A stretch of 47,342 bases of DNA from CAYWMP01 sp964459445 (GCA_964459445.1 CAYWMP010000020.1:1-47342), one strand, 5' to 3'. Positions 1 to 9,400 are shown, counted from the first letter of the stretch. Notes: generated by a model from the sequence alone, not told the origin. Translations and numbers: made by a program.

Positions 1-35
1 TAAGCCCCTTGAATTAAAGCCATTTCGGAAAGTCT

Positions 36-149
36 ATGTCAGGATATCTGAATTTTGGTAAAAAGATCGCTGAAGGCACCCCCCGGGAGATCGTTGAAAG
101 CCGGATCGTGATGGAGGCCTACCTTGGGACGGAAGAAGATGTTACTTGA
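36..149 (+). CDS. C-terminal end of a LivG-type ABC transporter ATPase (5' end disrupted)
   Basis: The last 37 codons read as the tail of a branched-chain amino-acid ABC transporter ATPase: an NFGKKIAEGTP stretch, then a VMEAYLG stretch, and a TGA stop at 147-149. In LivG the tail is normally preceded by the D/R-I-S-V-L block. Here RIS can only be read in another frame (positions 41-49), and the reading frame has a TAA at 15-17. So the N-terminal side is broken by an indel or lost at the contig edge. The stop overlaps the start of the next gene by 11 bases, the usual livG-livF arrangement. The Walker motifs lie outside the window. I cannot tell a real pseudogene from an assembly error. Confidence 0.6.
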   Translation: MSGYLNFGKKIAEGTPREIVESRIVMEAYLGTEEDVT

Positions 150-846
150 AATTAGGGCCTTGACGGTACGCTATGGAAGGGCGGAATGCCTGAAGGATAT
201 CTCCCTTGAGGTGGAAGATGGCGAGATTGTGACCATCATAGGAAGCAATGGGGCTGGTAAGACAACCACCTTAAGAGCCATATCCGGACTGAAGAGATCC
301 GCAACAGGCAAAATCCTGTTTCAAGGGAATAACATTGATAGAACACCAGCCCAGGATATCGTCAAAATGGGTATTGGTCATGTACCCCAGGGGAGAGAAC
401 TTTTTCCTTATATGGCTGTCCATGAAAACATCAAGTTGGGCGCCTACCTGCAGAGCGATAAGAATAGGATAAACAGGGGTTTGGAAAACGTATTCCAGAC
501 TTTTCCTGTGTTGAAAGCAAGGAAACGGCAGGAGGCCGGAACCTTGAGCGGAGGTGAGCAGCAGATGCTTGCCATCGCCCGTGCCTTGATGGGAAACCCC
601 ACCTTGCTTTTGCTGGATGAACCCTCCACGGGCCTTGCCCCCCTTGTGGTTCGCGAGATAGGCAAAGTGGCGGTTGAGATCAATCAAAGGGGTACAAGCA
701 TTTTATTGGTGGAGCAAAATGCCCGGCTGGCCCTCAGGCTTGCTCATAGAGGCTACGTATTGGAGACGGGTAGCCTTGTGTTGAAGGGGAAGTGCGAAGA
801 CTTGCAGGATGATGAACGTGTGAAAAAGGCCTATCTGGGGCAGTGA
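139..846 (+). CDS. livF: Branched-chain amino-acid-type ABC transporter ATP-binding protein LivF
   Basis: This is the ATPase of a high-affinity importer for branched-chain amino acids or related amides and carboxylates; it acts on the cytoplasmic face with LivG, LivH, LivM and a binding protein. Walker A GSNGAGKTTT is near residue 37, the signature LSGGEQQMLAIARAL follows, and Walker B LLLLDEPSTGLAP comes before the H-loop region. The phrase GHVPQGRELFP is typical of LivF. I start at ATG 139, five codons inside the longest frame (TTG 124), because GGAAG sits just upstream and the protein then begins MLLEIRALTVRYG as the family does. It overlaps the preceding livG tail. The substrate cannot be read from an ATPase; this is the last gene of its operon. 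Confidence 0.93.
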   Translation: MLLEIRALTVRYGRAECLKDISLEVEDGEIVTIIGSNGAGKTTTLRAISGLKRSATGKILFQGNNIDRTPAQDIVKMGIGHVPQGRELFPYMAVHENIKLGAYLQSDKNRINRGLENVFQTFPVLKARKRQEAGTLSGGEQQMLAIARALMGNPTLLLLDEPSTGLAPLVVREIGKVAVEINQRGTSILLVEQNARLALRLAHRGYVLETGSLVLKGKCEDLQDDERVKKAYLGQ

Positions 847-999
847 ACGATAGCCAATTTGCAAGTTGTTCCATTGTAACACTTTGGCCCTTTGAAAATG
901 TGTTTGATTCAAGGGGGGCTCGGGGATCTCTTGGAAGGGACAAACTCGGTTCAGTGAGCTATCATTTGCAAACTGCCTTGCTATAGCGGGCGGCGAAAG

Positions 1000-1080
1000 A
1001 TGGCCAAGCTAAGCCAAGAAGAAATATCCGCATGCCTCAAATCTCTCTCACCCGCCCGCTTGGCTGGCAACGCCCTATAG
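1000..1080 (+). other. Short ORF, possible remnant of a pterin-dehydratase-like N-terminus
   Basis: A 26-codon ORF beginning MAKLSQEEISACLKSL resembles the first helix of pterin-4a-carbinolamine dehydratases (L-S-x-E-E-I...L). The conserved Trp is absent and the frame closes immediately. There is no good ribosome-binding site. It may be chance or a decayed fragment in the 455-base gap after livF; nothing else coding is visible in that gap. Confidence 0.15.
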
Positions 1081-1148
1081 CACGGCCCAAAAGCCCTTTG
1101 TCCCTGTAAAGAGATTGCTGAGGCCCCAGGTATTTGAAAAAAACTAAA

Positions 1149-1177
1149 TTGATATGTTCTATCGGGTTTCAGATAAT
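1149..1177 (+). promoter_or_regulatory. Sigma-70-type promoter for the DUF6616/amidohydrolase genes
   Basis: TTGATA at 1149-1154 and GATAAT at 1172-1177 are separated by 17 bases: a -35 matching 5 of 6 and a -10 matching 5 of 6 of the consensus. Transcription would start near 1184, just before the hairpins at 1187-1252 and about 118 bases before the first start codon. Confidence 0.6.
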
Positions 1178-1186
1178 AATATTAGT

Positions 1187-1252
1187 CCCGCCACTGGCGG
1201 GAAAGGAGGAATCCGAGTAAGGCATACATAATAGTACGTTGTCGAGGATTCC
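1187..1252 (+). promoter_or_regulatory. Structured 5' leader with two hairpins
   Basis: Right after the predicted transcription start there is a compact hairpin, CCCGCC-ACT-GGCGGG (1187-1201). A longer pairing follows between GGAATCC (1208-1214) and GGATTCC (1246-1252). The 120-base leader ends with a strong AAGGAGG site before the start at 1302. Neither hairpin has a T-run, so this is not a simple terminator. It matches no riboswitch class I can recognise. Confidence 0.35.
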
Positions 1253-1301
1253 GACTGATAACGCGGCCAAAACCTTTATGTAAGAAAGGAGGGAATGACC
1301 T

Positions 1302-1637
1302 ATGTACCTGTATATTGAATTATGGAATGCTAAACCAGAGTGGCTTGAATTTTCTGAAAAAGAACGCGGGGACTATATGTCTCAGCTCGGACCTGCTATC
1401 GAAGGTTTGGCCAAAGCTGGTGTTGAAATTGTAGGATGGGGGGTCAACGACGCAGAGACACCCTATCGAGGGAAGTACCGCTATCTTGCTATTTGGAAGA
1501 TGCCCAACAAAGACCTCGTCCAGCAGTTTGAGGAAACGGTGGAGCAGGCAGGCTGGCACAAATATTTCGAGCAGATCAATGTGAGAGGCGGGCTTCTCAC
1601 ACCAGAAGCTGTTATTGGGAACATGATAGAACTTTAG
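1302..1637 (+). CDS. Small DUF6616-like protein
   Basis: A 111-residue soluble protein without signal peptide or membrane segment. The opening MYLYIELWN, the GPAIEGLAKAGVEIVGWGVND block and the YRYLAIWKMPN block match, from memory, the small DUF6616 family; its function is unknown and the layout resembles ferredoxin-like alpha/beta (dimeric barrel) proteins. The start has an ideal ribosome-binding site (AAAGGAGGG, 8 bases). It is the first gene after the promoter at 1149 and is followed 65 bases later by an amidohydrolase, so the two are probably co-transcribed. A role beside that hydrolase is inference only. Confidence 0.75.
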   Translation: MYLYIELWNAKPEWLEFSEKERGDYMSQLGPAIEGLAKAGVEIVGWGVNDAETPYRGKYRYLAIWKMPNKDLVQQFEETVEQAGWHKYFEQINVRGGLLTPEAVIGNMIEL

Positions 1638-1702
1638 ATATGATCTGCCCTGCAAGGCGGGTGCATAACCTATTAATCCAAATAAATTGAGGAGAGGACA
1701 AC

Positions 1703-3421
1703 ATGGAAGCTGATTTAGTTATCACCAATGGCAAAGTCATCACTGTAGACAAAGACTTTAGCATCAAGCAGGCAGTGGCTGTTCAGGATGGCAACATTTT
1801 AGCCGTGGGCATAAATGATGAAATAAAGGCATTCATAGGGTCCAACACTAAGGTCTTGGATCTCAAAGGGAAACCGATCATGCCCGGAATCAACGAGTCG
1901 CACATGCATGCGCCCTTTTTCGGGGCTACCAGACCGCCCCTGGCCCTTGATCTAACCTTTCCCGCGGTCAAGTCGATCCCGGAGATGGTCGAGACCCTGC
2001 GTAGAAAAGTAGCGGAGGTGGAACCGGGCGAGTGGATTCGCGGCTTCGGTTGGGACCAGGGTTCCCTTGAAGAATGCAAAAGCGATCCCTCTATGCTACC
2101 TCGGAAATGGGACTTGGACCCAGTCTCTCCAGACCATCCGGTCGCTTTCACCGACTTTTCCTGCCACACGCTGCTAGTCAACAGTAAGGCTCTCGATATA
2201 GCCGGGATTACCAAGGACACGCCCGACCCGCCATCAGGCGAGATGGAACGGGACGATAACGGTGAACCGACAGGTATCTTAAAGGAACCTGGCGCCCAGG
2301 CTCTGGTGTCTGAGCACGTGCCGCTCCTGACTAAGGAAGAGAAGAAGACGGCCCTGCTCACAGCCCTAAGTCACCTCAACGCCAACGGCGTGACCAGCTT
2401 TACAGATGCCGCCATCGGGCCCGGAGGTGAAAATTATGTGTATGGGGTGATGAGCGGCCAATTCGTTAATATTTACAAGGAGCTATTGGAAGAAGGAAAA
2501 CTGACGGCAAGAGCGAACGTTTTACTTCTCTACGGAGATTATGGTGCACTGACATTAGAGGATATCAAGAAAAACATAGAGACATTCGAGGTCCCCACGG
2601 ACATTGATAAGACGTGGCTTAACTTCCCCGGCATTAAGATTTTCGCTGACGGTATCCCGCTGACCTACACGTCCTGGATGAACGAGGATTATGTCAGCGG
2701 GGATGCGGGACACGGGACCCCGGTTATTCCTGGAGAAACGGATCAACAACAACGAGATAATCTCATTGAGATGATAGAGTATGTGCACTCAAAGGGCTAT
2801 CAGATCGGGCTCCACGCCACGGGCGACCGGGCCATTGATGCTGCTGTGGACGGGTTCGTAAAGGCCATCGAAGCACAGCCGGGCGGCGATCTGCGCCACT
2901 ATATCATCCACGGTGACTTTATAAGCCGGGAAAAGGCCGAAGCTCTTGCAAGACACAATTGCGGGATTGCCATGCAGCCCTTTATCAGTGCGATGATCGC
3001 GGACTTTGAACCCACCGTTGTCGGTGAGGAAAGGGCAGCCTATGAGTGGCCCACACGCACGGTCCTTGACGTAGGCCTTAACCTGACAAGCAACTCTGAC
3101 GCACCGGTCACCTATCCCAACTGGAGGCTGGGCATACAGGCGGCAATCTTGAGGGAAGGATTGCTATCGGGCAAGGTGAGTGGACCGGAAGAGTGCATCA
3201 CCGTGGAGGAAGCGATCCGCACCTACACGATCAACGGGGCCTGGCAGGATCATATGGAGGATGTAAAAGGATCCATAGAGGTTGGGAAGTTCGCAGATTT
3301 CTGCATTATCGGTGATGACATACTCGCAGTCGATCCCCACAAAATCGGCGAAATTCCCGTGCTGATGACTATCGTCGGCGGCAAAATCGTATTTGACGAA
3401 AGCAATGGTGCTTTTGAGTGA
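1703..3421 (+). CDS. Metal-dependent amidohydrolase (YtcJ-like, Amidohydro_3)
   Basis: A full-length 572-residue YtcJ-type amidohydrolase, probably hydrolysing an amide or N-formyl/cyclic C-N bond in the cytoplasm. The N-terminal beta-sandwich (ADLVITNGKVITVD) leads into the TIM barrel. The metal motif HMHAP is near residue 71; a central FADGIPLTYTSW block follows; then GLHATGDRAID, HGDFISREKA and the late SDAPVTYPN give the remaining His and Asp ligands. The C-terminal GSIEVGKFADFCIIGDDI strand closes the sandwich. The start ATG has GAGGAGAGG 6 bases upstream. It sits between the DUF6616-like gene and a cyclophilin-like protein. The substrate cannot be predicted; family members act on very different compounds. 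Confidence 0.9.
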   Translation: MEADLVITNGKVITVDKDFSIKQAVAVQDGNILAVGINDEIKAFIGSNTKVLDLKGKPIMPGINESHMHAPFFGATRPPLALDLTFPAVKSIPEMVETLRRKVAEVEPGEWIRGFGWDQGSLEECKSDPSMLPRKWDLDPVSPDHPVAFTDFSCHTLLVNSKALDIAGITKDTPDPPSGEMERDDNGEPTGILKEPGAQALVSEHVPLLTKEEKKTALLTALSHLNANGVTSFTDAAIGPGGENYVYGVMSGQFVNIYKELLEEGKLTARANVLLLYGDYGALTLEDIKKNIETFEVPTDIDKTWLNFPGIKIFADGIPLTYTSWMNEDYVSGDAGHGTPVIPGETDQQQRDNLIEMIEYVHSKGYQIGLHATGDRAIDAAVDGFVKAIEAQPGGDLRHYIIHGDFISREKAEALARHNCGIAMQPFISAMIADFEPTVVGEERAAYEWPTRTVLDVGLNLTSNSDAPVTYPNWRLGIQAAILREGLLSGKVSGPEECITVEEAIRTYTINGAWQDHMEDVKGSIEVGKFADFCIIGDDILAVDPHKIGEIPVLMTIVGGKIVFDESNGAFE

Positions 3422-3472
3422 TACATTTCTGACTGCCTTTAAACATTGCAAATTGACTTTATCGGAGTCTTC

Positions 3473-4333
3473 ATGGCCAAGAATGCCCACCTGAAAATAG
3501 GAGACAGAAAGGCCACCCTCGAACTTTTCGATGATTTGGCGCTGCAAACAACTGATGGGATTTTGAGGCTTCTTCCCTTGGACATTCCCATGTTCCACGC
3601 CAAGTTTGCCGGTGACGAGGTCATGGTCATGATTCCCGCAGTGTTTGAAGCGGAATATCTAAAAGATTCCCTGGAAATGGGCGATGTGCTCTATTATCCC
3701 ATTCAACAGACCATTTGCCTGTTCTTTGGCGATGATATCGTGCCTTTCAGTTCGGGGCCCTTTCCCTTGATAGGAAAAATTACAGAGGGCTTTGATGCGC
3801 TCCAAGATGCGGCAGAACAAATTCAAAAAGAGGGGTTTAATTGGATCCGGTTTGTGGGAGAAGAGGATTCTCCAGGTAATAGGATGCCAAGCGCCTCGGC
3901 ATTCTGTTCAGATATCGCTGAGGAGAGAAACAGGATATGGTTCAAGGAACCCGATGAAATAGTGAATCTTAGGAGCTTGTACAAGGGCAGGGGCGGCAAT
4001 ATGACTGCGCGTCTTTACGCATTCACGGATGGGTACCGGAATCAGCGCAACCTATGGATGCTCAGAAATATCGCAAAAGATGCAGGGACTGAAGAGGCAA
4101 AGAAGATTGCAGCTCCTTTTCTTGAGGAAATGGCAGACCGTTTTGAGATCTGGGAGTTTGGGACTGCAAGTGGTTTGTTCGAAAGGGCAGGGTCCCGATT
4201 GGAATCCATTGATAGACCAGAAGATATTGTGACCCTTCTTGATGAGCTTCTCATCTACAATAATCGATTATGGCTCTGGATAGACGCCGCGATTCCTTGG
4301 TTTGATCTGGATGACAAACTGAAAAGCGATTGA
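3473..4333 (+). CDS. Cyclophilin-like-domain protein (DUF3830-like) with extra C-terminal helical domain
   Basis: The first ~120 residues look like the small cyclophilin-like beta-barrel family DUF3830: an LLPLDIPMFHAKFAGDEVMV strand pair, then EMGDVLYYP and ICLFFGDD. Such proteins are usually 130-170 residues and found beside amidohydrolases and transporters. This one is 286 residues; from about residue 135 a helical segment of unknown type follows (NRIWFKEPDEIVNL, MLRNIAKDAGTEEAKK, EEMADRFEIWEFG). I start at ATG 3473, not TTG 3446, because CGGAG lies 6 bases upstream. It follows the amidohydrolase by 51 bases and probably belongs to the same transcript. It may be a substrate-binding accessory protein, which is inference. 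Confidence 0.65.
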   Translation: MAKNAHLKIGDRKATLELFDDLALQTTDGILRLLPLDIPMFHAKFAGDEVMVMIPAVFEAEYLKDSLEMGDVLYYPIQQTICLFFGDDIVPFSSGPFPLIGKITEGFDALQDAAEQIQKEGFNWIRFVGEEDSPGNRMPSASAFCSDIAEERNRIWFKEPDEIVNLRSLYKGRGGNMTARLYAFTDGYRNQRNLWMLRNIAKDAGTEEAKKIAAPFLEEMADRFEIWEFGTASGLFERAGSRLESIDRPEDIVTLLDELLIYNNRLWLWIDAAIPWFDLDDKLKSD

Positions 4334-4453
4334 TTGGAAATAGGACGCAGATTGCGCAGATAACCGCGGATGACTAATTCTTTAAGATCCAACAAAGACT
4401 CAATTACGCAAGAGGAATAAAAACAAAGGAAATAGAGAATTGCTTTAATTCTT

Positions 4454-4557
4454 GGGAGCGAGCCATTCCAGGAGCAAGAGATCAGCTCTCTTGTTCCTGA
4501 AATGGACTGCTCCCAGAGTCCAATCCCCAAAAGGGATTGGAGCCCGCTCTCGCGGGC
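4454..4557. repeat. Cluster of three consecutive hairpins
   Basis: In the 364-base gap before the next gene three inverted repeats stand side by side. A large imperfect one spans 4454-4514 (outer arms GGGAGC/GCTCCC, inner arms CAGGAGCAAGAGA/TCTCTTGTTCCTG). CCAATCCC/GGGATTGG follows at 4520-4540, and GCCCGC/GCGGGC at 4542-4557. No T-run follows, so it is not a standard terminator; it could be a mobile intergenic repeat or a structured RNA. The rest of the gap holds no gene. Confidence 0.55.
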
Positions 4558-4697
4558 GTCATTAGCAATTCTTCGCGCTCGGTTAACTTTCGTGGTGATG
4601 AATCATCAATAACTTATCAAATGAGCGGTTTCTAATCCTGAAAATCAGCGTTAATCAGCGTCCCAAATAATAAGGCTTTTCAGTTAGGACTAAACAC

Positions 4698-5807
4698 ATG
4701 GCAAAGCTTTTCGAAAAAACAAAAATAAAAGATCTCGAACTCCCTAACCGTTTCATTCGCGCCGCCACCTTTGAGGGCATGGCTGGCGAAGACGGATCCT
4801 GCACCCCACAACTTATTGACTACGTGGTTGAACTGGCCAAAGGAGGTGTGGGGTTGATTATTACCGGGCATACCTATGTCCAAACAGATGGCCAGGCCAC
4901 CCCGCTGCAGCAAGGCATCTACAATGACGATCTCATCGACGGTCTCAAAGAGATGGCTGAAGCGGTGCATAGAGAGGGAGGGCGAATCATATTGCAGCTG
5001 GCCCACGGTGGGTTGCAGGCCAAACCGAAATTGACGGGAACAACGCCCAAAGGCCCTTCTACAGGGGAAGGACTTGTTGATCCACCAGGCCGGGAAATGA
5101 GCGTCGAGGAGATCAAAGATGTCGTCGATGCCTTTGGCAAGGGTGCATCCAGGGCAAAAGAGGCCGGGTTTGACGGGGTGCAAATTCATGGCGCCCATGG
5201 GTATCTTCTCAATCAGTTCCTTTCGTCCGCCTTTAACAAACGTACCGATAATTATGGGGGGAGTATTGAAAATCGGGCAAGAATCCTGCTGGAGGTTCTT
5301 GAAAGCATTCGCAGGGCAGTGGGTCGCTACTACCCGGTGTTTCTAAAGATCAATTCCCAAGACTTCATTGCAGATGGACTGAGCGTAGAGGAATTCCTTG
5401 AGGTCGGTGTCATCCTGGACCGGGCCGGTATCGATGCCATAGAGGTCAGTGGCGGCACGCTTTATTCCGGTAGGTCCCTACCTTTTCGAAAAGAAATAAT
5501 CTATGAAAAAGAGCAAGCCTATTTCAGAAAGGCAGCCAAGGCACTGAGACGCAAAATCAAGGCTCCGGTCATCCTAGTAGGCGGCATTCGCTCCTATCTC
5601 CACGCAGAGCGCCTTGTTCTTGAGGGTTTTGCAGATTATATTTCCTTGTGTCGTCCTTTTATTCGTGAACCCCATTTGATTGCCCGTTGGCGATCCGGTG
5701 ACCTTCGAAAGGCGACCTGCATTTCATGCAACGGTTGTTTTGGTGTGGCCATGTCAGGCCAAGGGATTTATTGCATTCAGGATCGAAGAGGGAATCCTAA
5801 TGGGTAG
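4698..5807 (+). CDS. Old Yellow Enzyme-family NADH:flavin oxidoreductase with Fe-S motif
   Basis: An FMN TIM-barrel oxidoreductase of the OYE / 2,4-dienoyl-CoA reductase class, expected to reduce activated C=C bonds of enoates or enones. The active-site block HGAHGYLLNQFLSSAFNKRTD with its His pair and the YGGSIENRARI continuation are canonical, near residues 168-195. The C-terminus carries CISCNGC followed after 11 residues by another Cys, the 4Fe-4S binding pattern of dienoyl-CoA reductases. The protein then stops at 369 residues, without the FAD/NAD(P)H half of the ~650-residue enzymes. Electrons must therefore come from another protein. Its stop overlaps the start of the next gene by 8 bases, indicating translational coupling. 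The substrate is unknown. Confidence 0.9.
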   Translation: MAKLFEKTKIKDLELPNRFIRAATFEGMAGEDGSCTPQLIDYVVELAKGGVGLIITGHTYVQTDGQATPLQQGIYNDDLIDGLKEMAEAVHREGGRIILQLAHGGLQAKPKLTGTTPKGPSTGEGLVDPPGREMSVEEIKDVVDAFGKGASRAKEAGFDGVQIHGAHGYLLNQFLSSAFNKRTDNYGGSIENRARILLEVLESIRRAVGRYYPVFLKINSQDFIADGLSVEEFLEVGVILDRAGIDAIEVSGGTLYSGRSLPFRKEIIYEKEQAYFRKAAKALRRKIKAPVILVGGIRSYLHAERLVLEGFADYISLCRPFIREPHLIARWRSGDLRKATCISCNGCFGVAMSGQGIYCIQDRRGNPNG

Positions 5808-6417
5808 AAGATTTCTGTTCGCAAGAGAGGTAGAAGAAATCATTACGAAGGGGCAAAAGGAGATCATTTTGCCTGAGGGTTCGAGGATCTCGGCAGCCGC
5901 CGCAGATCTGATTAGGCAAAAGGGCATCAGGGTACGGTATAGAAGCGATTTCCCTGAAACCTCTGAAAGTAAACCCGTGAAAGAAGGGCATCCTGAAACG
6001 CAGGAAACAGAGGAAAGACCCAATAAAAAAGAGAAGCCAAGCGAGGAAGGGGAAGCACAATCTGAAGGAGAGAATACGGGGATACGGCAACCCCCGATCG
6101 CGGTCGCTTCCCATGATAGGACTGTGGATTCTACGATTGAGAATGTGGCGGCAAAGAGCCCCTATTTCCTTGTTTTCGATAACCAGGGAAAACTGGTTGA
6201 GACCCTAGAAAACCCCTATCGCGAAACCGGCAGTGGAGCAGGAGCCCTAGTGGCCGACCTCATGGCAGAAAAGGGCGTCAGGACTTTTGTGGCCGGAAAC
6301 TTTGGTGAGAAAATAAGGCTTAGCTTAGATAAGAAGAGGATTTCCTTTTTCGAATTCACCGGGCAAGTCAGAGAAGCCGTCAGTACCGTCCTCACACGAA
6401 ACGTTTCAACGGATTAA
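5800..6417 (+). CDS. NifX/NifB-type (dinitrogenase iron-molybdenum cofactor) domain protein
   Basis: A 205-residue protein. Residues ~120-200 match the Nitro_FeMo-Co fold: YFLVFDNQGKLVETLENPY, a GSGAGALVADLM helix and KGVRTFVAGNFGEK. Such domains carry or hand over iron-sulfur or molybdenum clusters. The N-terminal ~45 residues (ILPEGSRISAAAADLIRQKGIRVRYR) resemble the short motif of ethanolamine/propanediol-utilisation proteins in which an -A-x-x-x-x-x-KGI- helix follows a strand. A charged, low-complexity linker (residues ~50-90, rich in E, K, P) joins the two. The start ATG lies inside the end of the OYE gene with GAGGG upstream, so it is co-translated and may serve that Fe-S enzyme. It converges on the next gene, leaving 13 bases. 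Confidence 0.75.
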   Translation: MGRRFLFAREVEEIITKGQKEIILPEGSRISAAAADLIRQKGIRVRYRSDFPETSESKPVKEGHPETQETEERPNKKEKPSEEGEAQSEGENTGIRQPPIAVASHDRTVDSTIENVAAKSPYFLVFDNQGKLVETLENPYRETGSGAGALVADLMAEKGVRTFVAGNFGEKIRLSLDKKRISFFEFTGQVREAVSTVLTRNVSTD

Positions 6418-6430
6418 ATGGAGATGGTTT

Positions 6431-9400
6431 TCATGAAAGGGGGGCTATTTCCTCTTCATATTTTTCAACCCACCCGTCGGCGCCACAATTTTTTAAGATG
6501 TCAATAGCCTCTTGCAGGTTCATCAAAGCTTCTTCAACGGCACCTACCCGTTTAAACAGATCTGCATAAAGCGCGTGGTCTCTACCTAAATGCCACCTCA
6601 TGCCATTTTTTTCATCGGCCTTTATTGCCTTTTTAATCCAATCTTCCGCTTCAGCAAGATGGTCATCATCATAATTCAATAAAACCTCACCCATGTATCG
6701 ACACACACGTCCTTCATACAATCTTATTTTGCTCTCTGCTGCTCGGCGGTACAACAAATTTAAGTCAATATCCTGTTCCCCATTCATGACTCGCGCCCTT
6801 TCGAGGGCAATGAGATTGGGTATGATCCAGGAATGCGAAAAATTGGCATCCCTTAAAATTTGAATTGCTTTTCTATAGGCCGCCTTAGATTTTTCATAAT
6901 CCCCCAAATCAAAATATACCTTGCCCAAATAATGGTGATCCAGGGCATTAAAAGGGTATAGGCTAATTTTTTCAGACAAGTCTATACCTTTCAACAGGTT
7001 TTCTTTTGCATCTTCCAGATGGCCTATATATAGGTATGAGACACCATGGCTGCTGTGGGCTGCCGCCTTTGAGTATATGTCATCACTTTGCTCGGCCATG
7101 TCGAAGGATTCAGCACTCGTATTAAATCCCTGAGTTACCTTCCCCCAAACGTTCCATGCCCAATAGCTCATTGTAGCTTTCATCACCGCAATACCCCAAA
7201 GGCTCTTGGCGGCGATATTGAAGTCAAGGGCCCTTTGGAGGCAGTTGAGGGCCTTTTCAAATTCGCAATTGGAAGAGTGGACAATCCCCAACCACATTCG
7301 GGTCAATACTCCGGAAATGGGGTCCTTTGTCTCAGTGGAAATCTTTAATGCCTCTTTCAGGTATTTGAATGCCCCAGGGAGATCGGCTTCAACCATCAGG
7401 TTATAATTGGCCATAATGGTGTAGATATGAGCCAGTTTTATTCTATAACCACCTTTCAGAGCCATATCGATGATCGGTTCTATGGCCTCCTTTGCCTCGA
7501 CAGGATGATTAAGCTGAGATAGATAAATCCCGAGAGTCGTCCTCGCATCGATTGTTTCCCGTTGGATTTCTGCATTTGCGGGCAATTTTTCGAGGCATGC
7601 TATCCATTTTTTGCCATAGGCAATTGCGTCCTTCAGTGAACCGGCCTTCTCAGCTTTTTTACCCGCCAGTTTTGAATATGCCGCCCCCTGCTCATGGTTA
7701 TTGCTTTTTAGAAAATGGCCGGCCAAGACGCCATAATGCTCTTCGATACTTTCTCCGTACAAACTTTCCATCGCATGGCCTATTTCTCCATGCAGCTCTT
7801 TCCGTCTCTTGGATAATATCGAATCATAAACGACCTGTTGCGTCAGGGCATGTTTGAAGACATAGACAGAATCGGGATATACGCCTCTCTCGTATATCAA
7901 CTCAGAATTTTTTGAGATACCGAGATTGGTGAGCAGTTTCTGCTCCGGAAGTCCCGAAACTCTTTTTATCATTTTATAGCTGAATTCCCTTTCAATCGCA
8001 GAGCCGGACCGCAGCACATCTTTGGCCGTCTCCGGCAGCGAATCAACTCTCGCCATAATCAGTTCCTGAATACCGGTCGGGATCGTCAAGTTAGGGACAT
8101 CTTCTGTCAAGCGGCACCTGCCGTTATCTCTTTTAATAATTTTTAAATCCTTGAGGGATTTCACAAATTCTTCAATGAAAAAGGGCACCCCTTCCGTCTT
8201 ATTAAGGATGAGTTCTTCGAGGTCCATGTCGAGGTTTTTCGTATTCAAGAGATCGTAAGCCATCAAAAGACTCTCACGGTTTGAAAGTCGATTTAACATG
8301 ATTTGACTATGGTAGGATTTCGCGCCCCAAGAGTGAATAAAATCAAGCCGGTAAGTAAAAAGGAGAAGGACCTTCGCACCTGGGATACTCTCCAACAGGC
8401 TCTTTAAGGATTCCTCAGAGCTTCTGTCTATCCAGTGGAGGTCTTCAATGGCCAGGACCAAGGGGCGGGTCTGCGAGCCCATCAGAACAATGCGTTTTAT
8501 GGCCTCCAGAATCCTGTTTTTCATTCCTTCGGGGCTGATGGGGAATTTTTCGACGCCGCTTTCTTTGACGGATAGAAGCTCAAGCAGAAAAGGAAGTGTA
8601 GAGGATTCATCCGCAGCCAAAATGGAGAGGCCTTTTTTTACCTTTCCACGGATCACTGAATCCCCATCGGAATCTTGAATATCGAATGTGGACTTCAAGA
8701 TGTCGATCACCGGATGATAGGCCACGCCACTGCTGAAGGACAGGCATTTGCCCTCCAGAAAAGCCACGTTCTCGTTTCCGATGGCCTTTCTGAACTCGTA
8801 AAGAAGCCTTGATTTGCCCACACCTGCTTCTGACACGATGGAAAAGGCCTGCCCTCGGCATTCCTTTGATCGTGCAAAGGCATCTAACAACAGTTCGAGC
8901 TCTCGTTCTCTACCGACAAAAGATGTCAAGCCTCGTTCGGCATTCACATCGAACCGTGTTCTTCGCGTACTGAGGGCTATAACCCGGTATGCTTTGATAG
9001 GTTCTCTCTTGCCCTTAACCTGCTGTTCTCCCAAAGCTTCGAAACGGAAGAATCCCTCGGCCAGCCTGTAGGTGTCTTCAGTGATATAAACGGTCCCCGG
9101 CTCGGCAAGCCCCTCCATTCTGGAGGCCATATTGATCGTATCGCCCACCACCGTGAATTGGACCCTAAGATCATTACCCACCGTGCCCACGACCACCGGT
9201 CCGGTGTTTATGCCGATTCTCAAAAGGATCGGCGGTATTTCCCATTCGCTTCTGATTCTTTCGTTGAACCTGGCTAACTCCCTTTGGATAGCCAAAGCCG
9301 AACGGATTGCCTTTTGGGGAGCATCCTCCAAAGCCATGGGTGCGCCGAATAGGGCCAAGATGCCGTCCCCCCGTAACTCATTAACAAAACCCTGGTATTC

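Noticed and set aside
271..687. Long antisense frames opposite livF, the cyclase-like gene, the tri-domain enzyme and others
   Set aside because: They lie fully inside well-supported genes on the other strand, show no family motifs, and follow from codon bias.
1000..1080. A functional pterin-4a-carbinolamine dehydratase
   Set aside because: Only about 16 residues resemble the family; the conserved Trp and His residues are missing.
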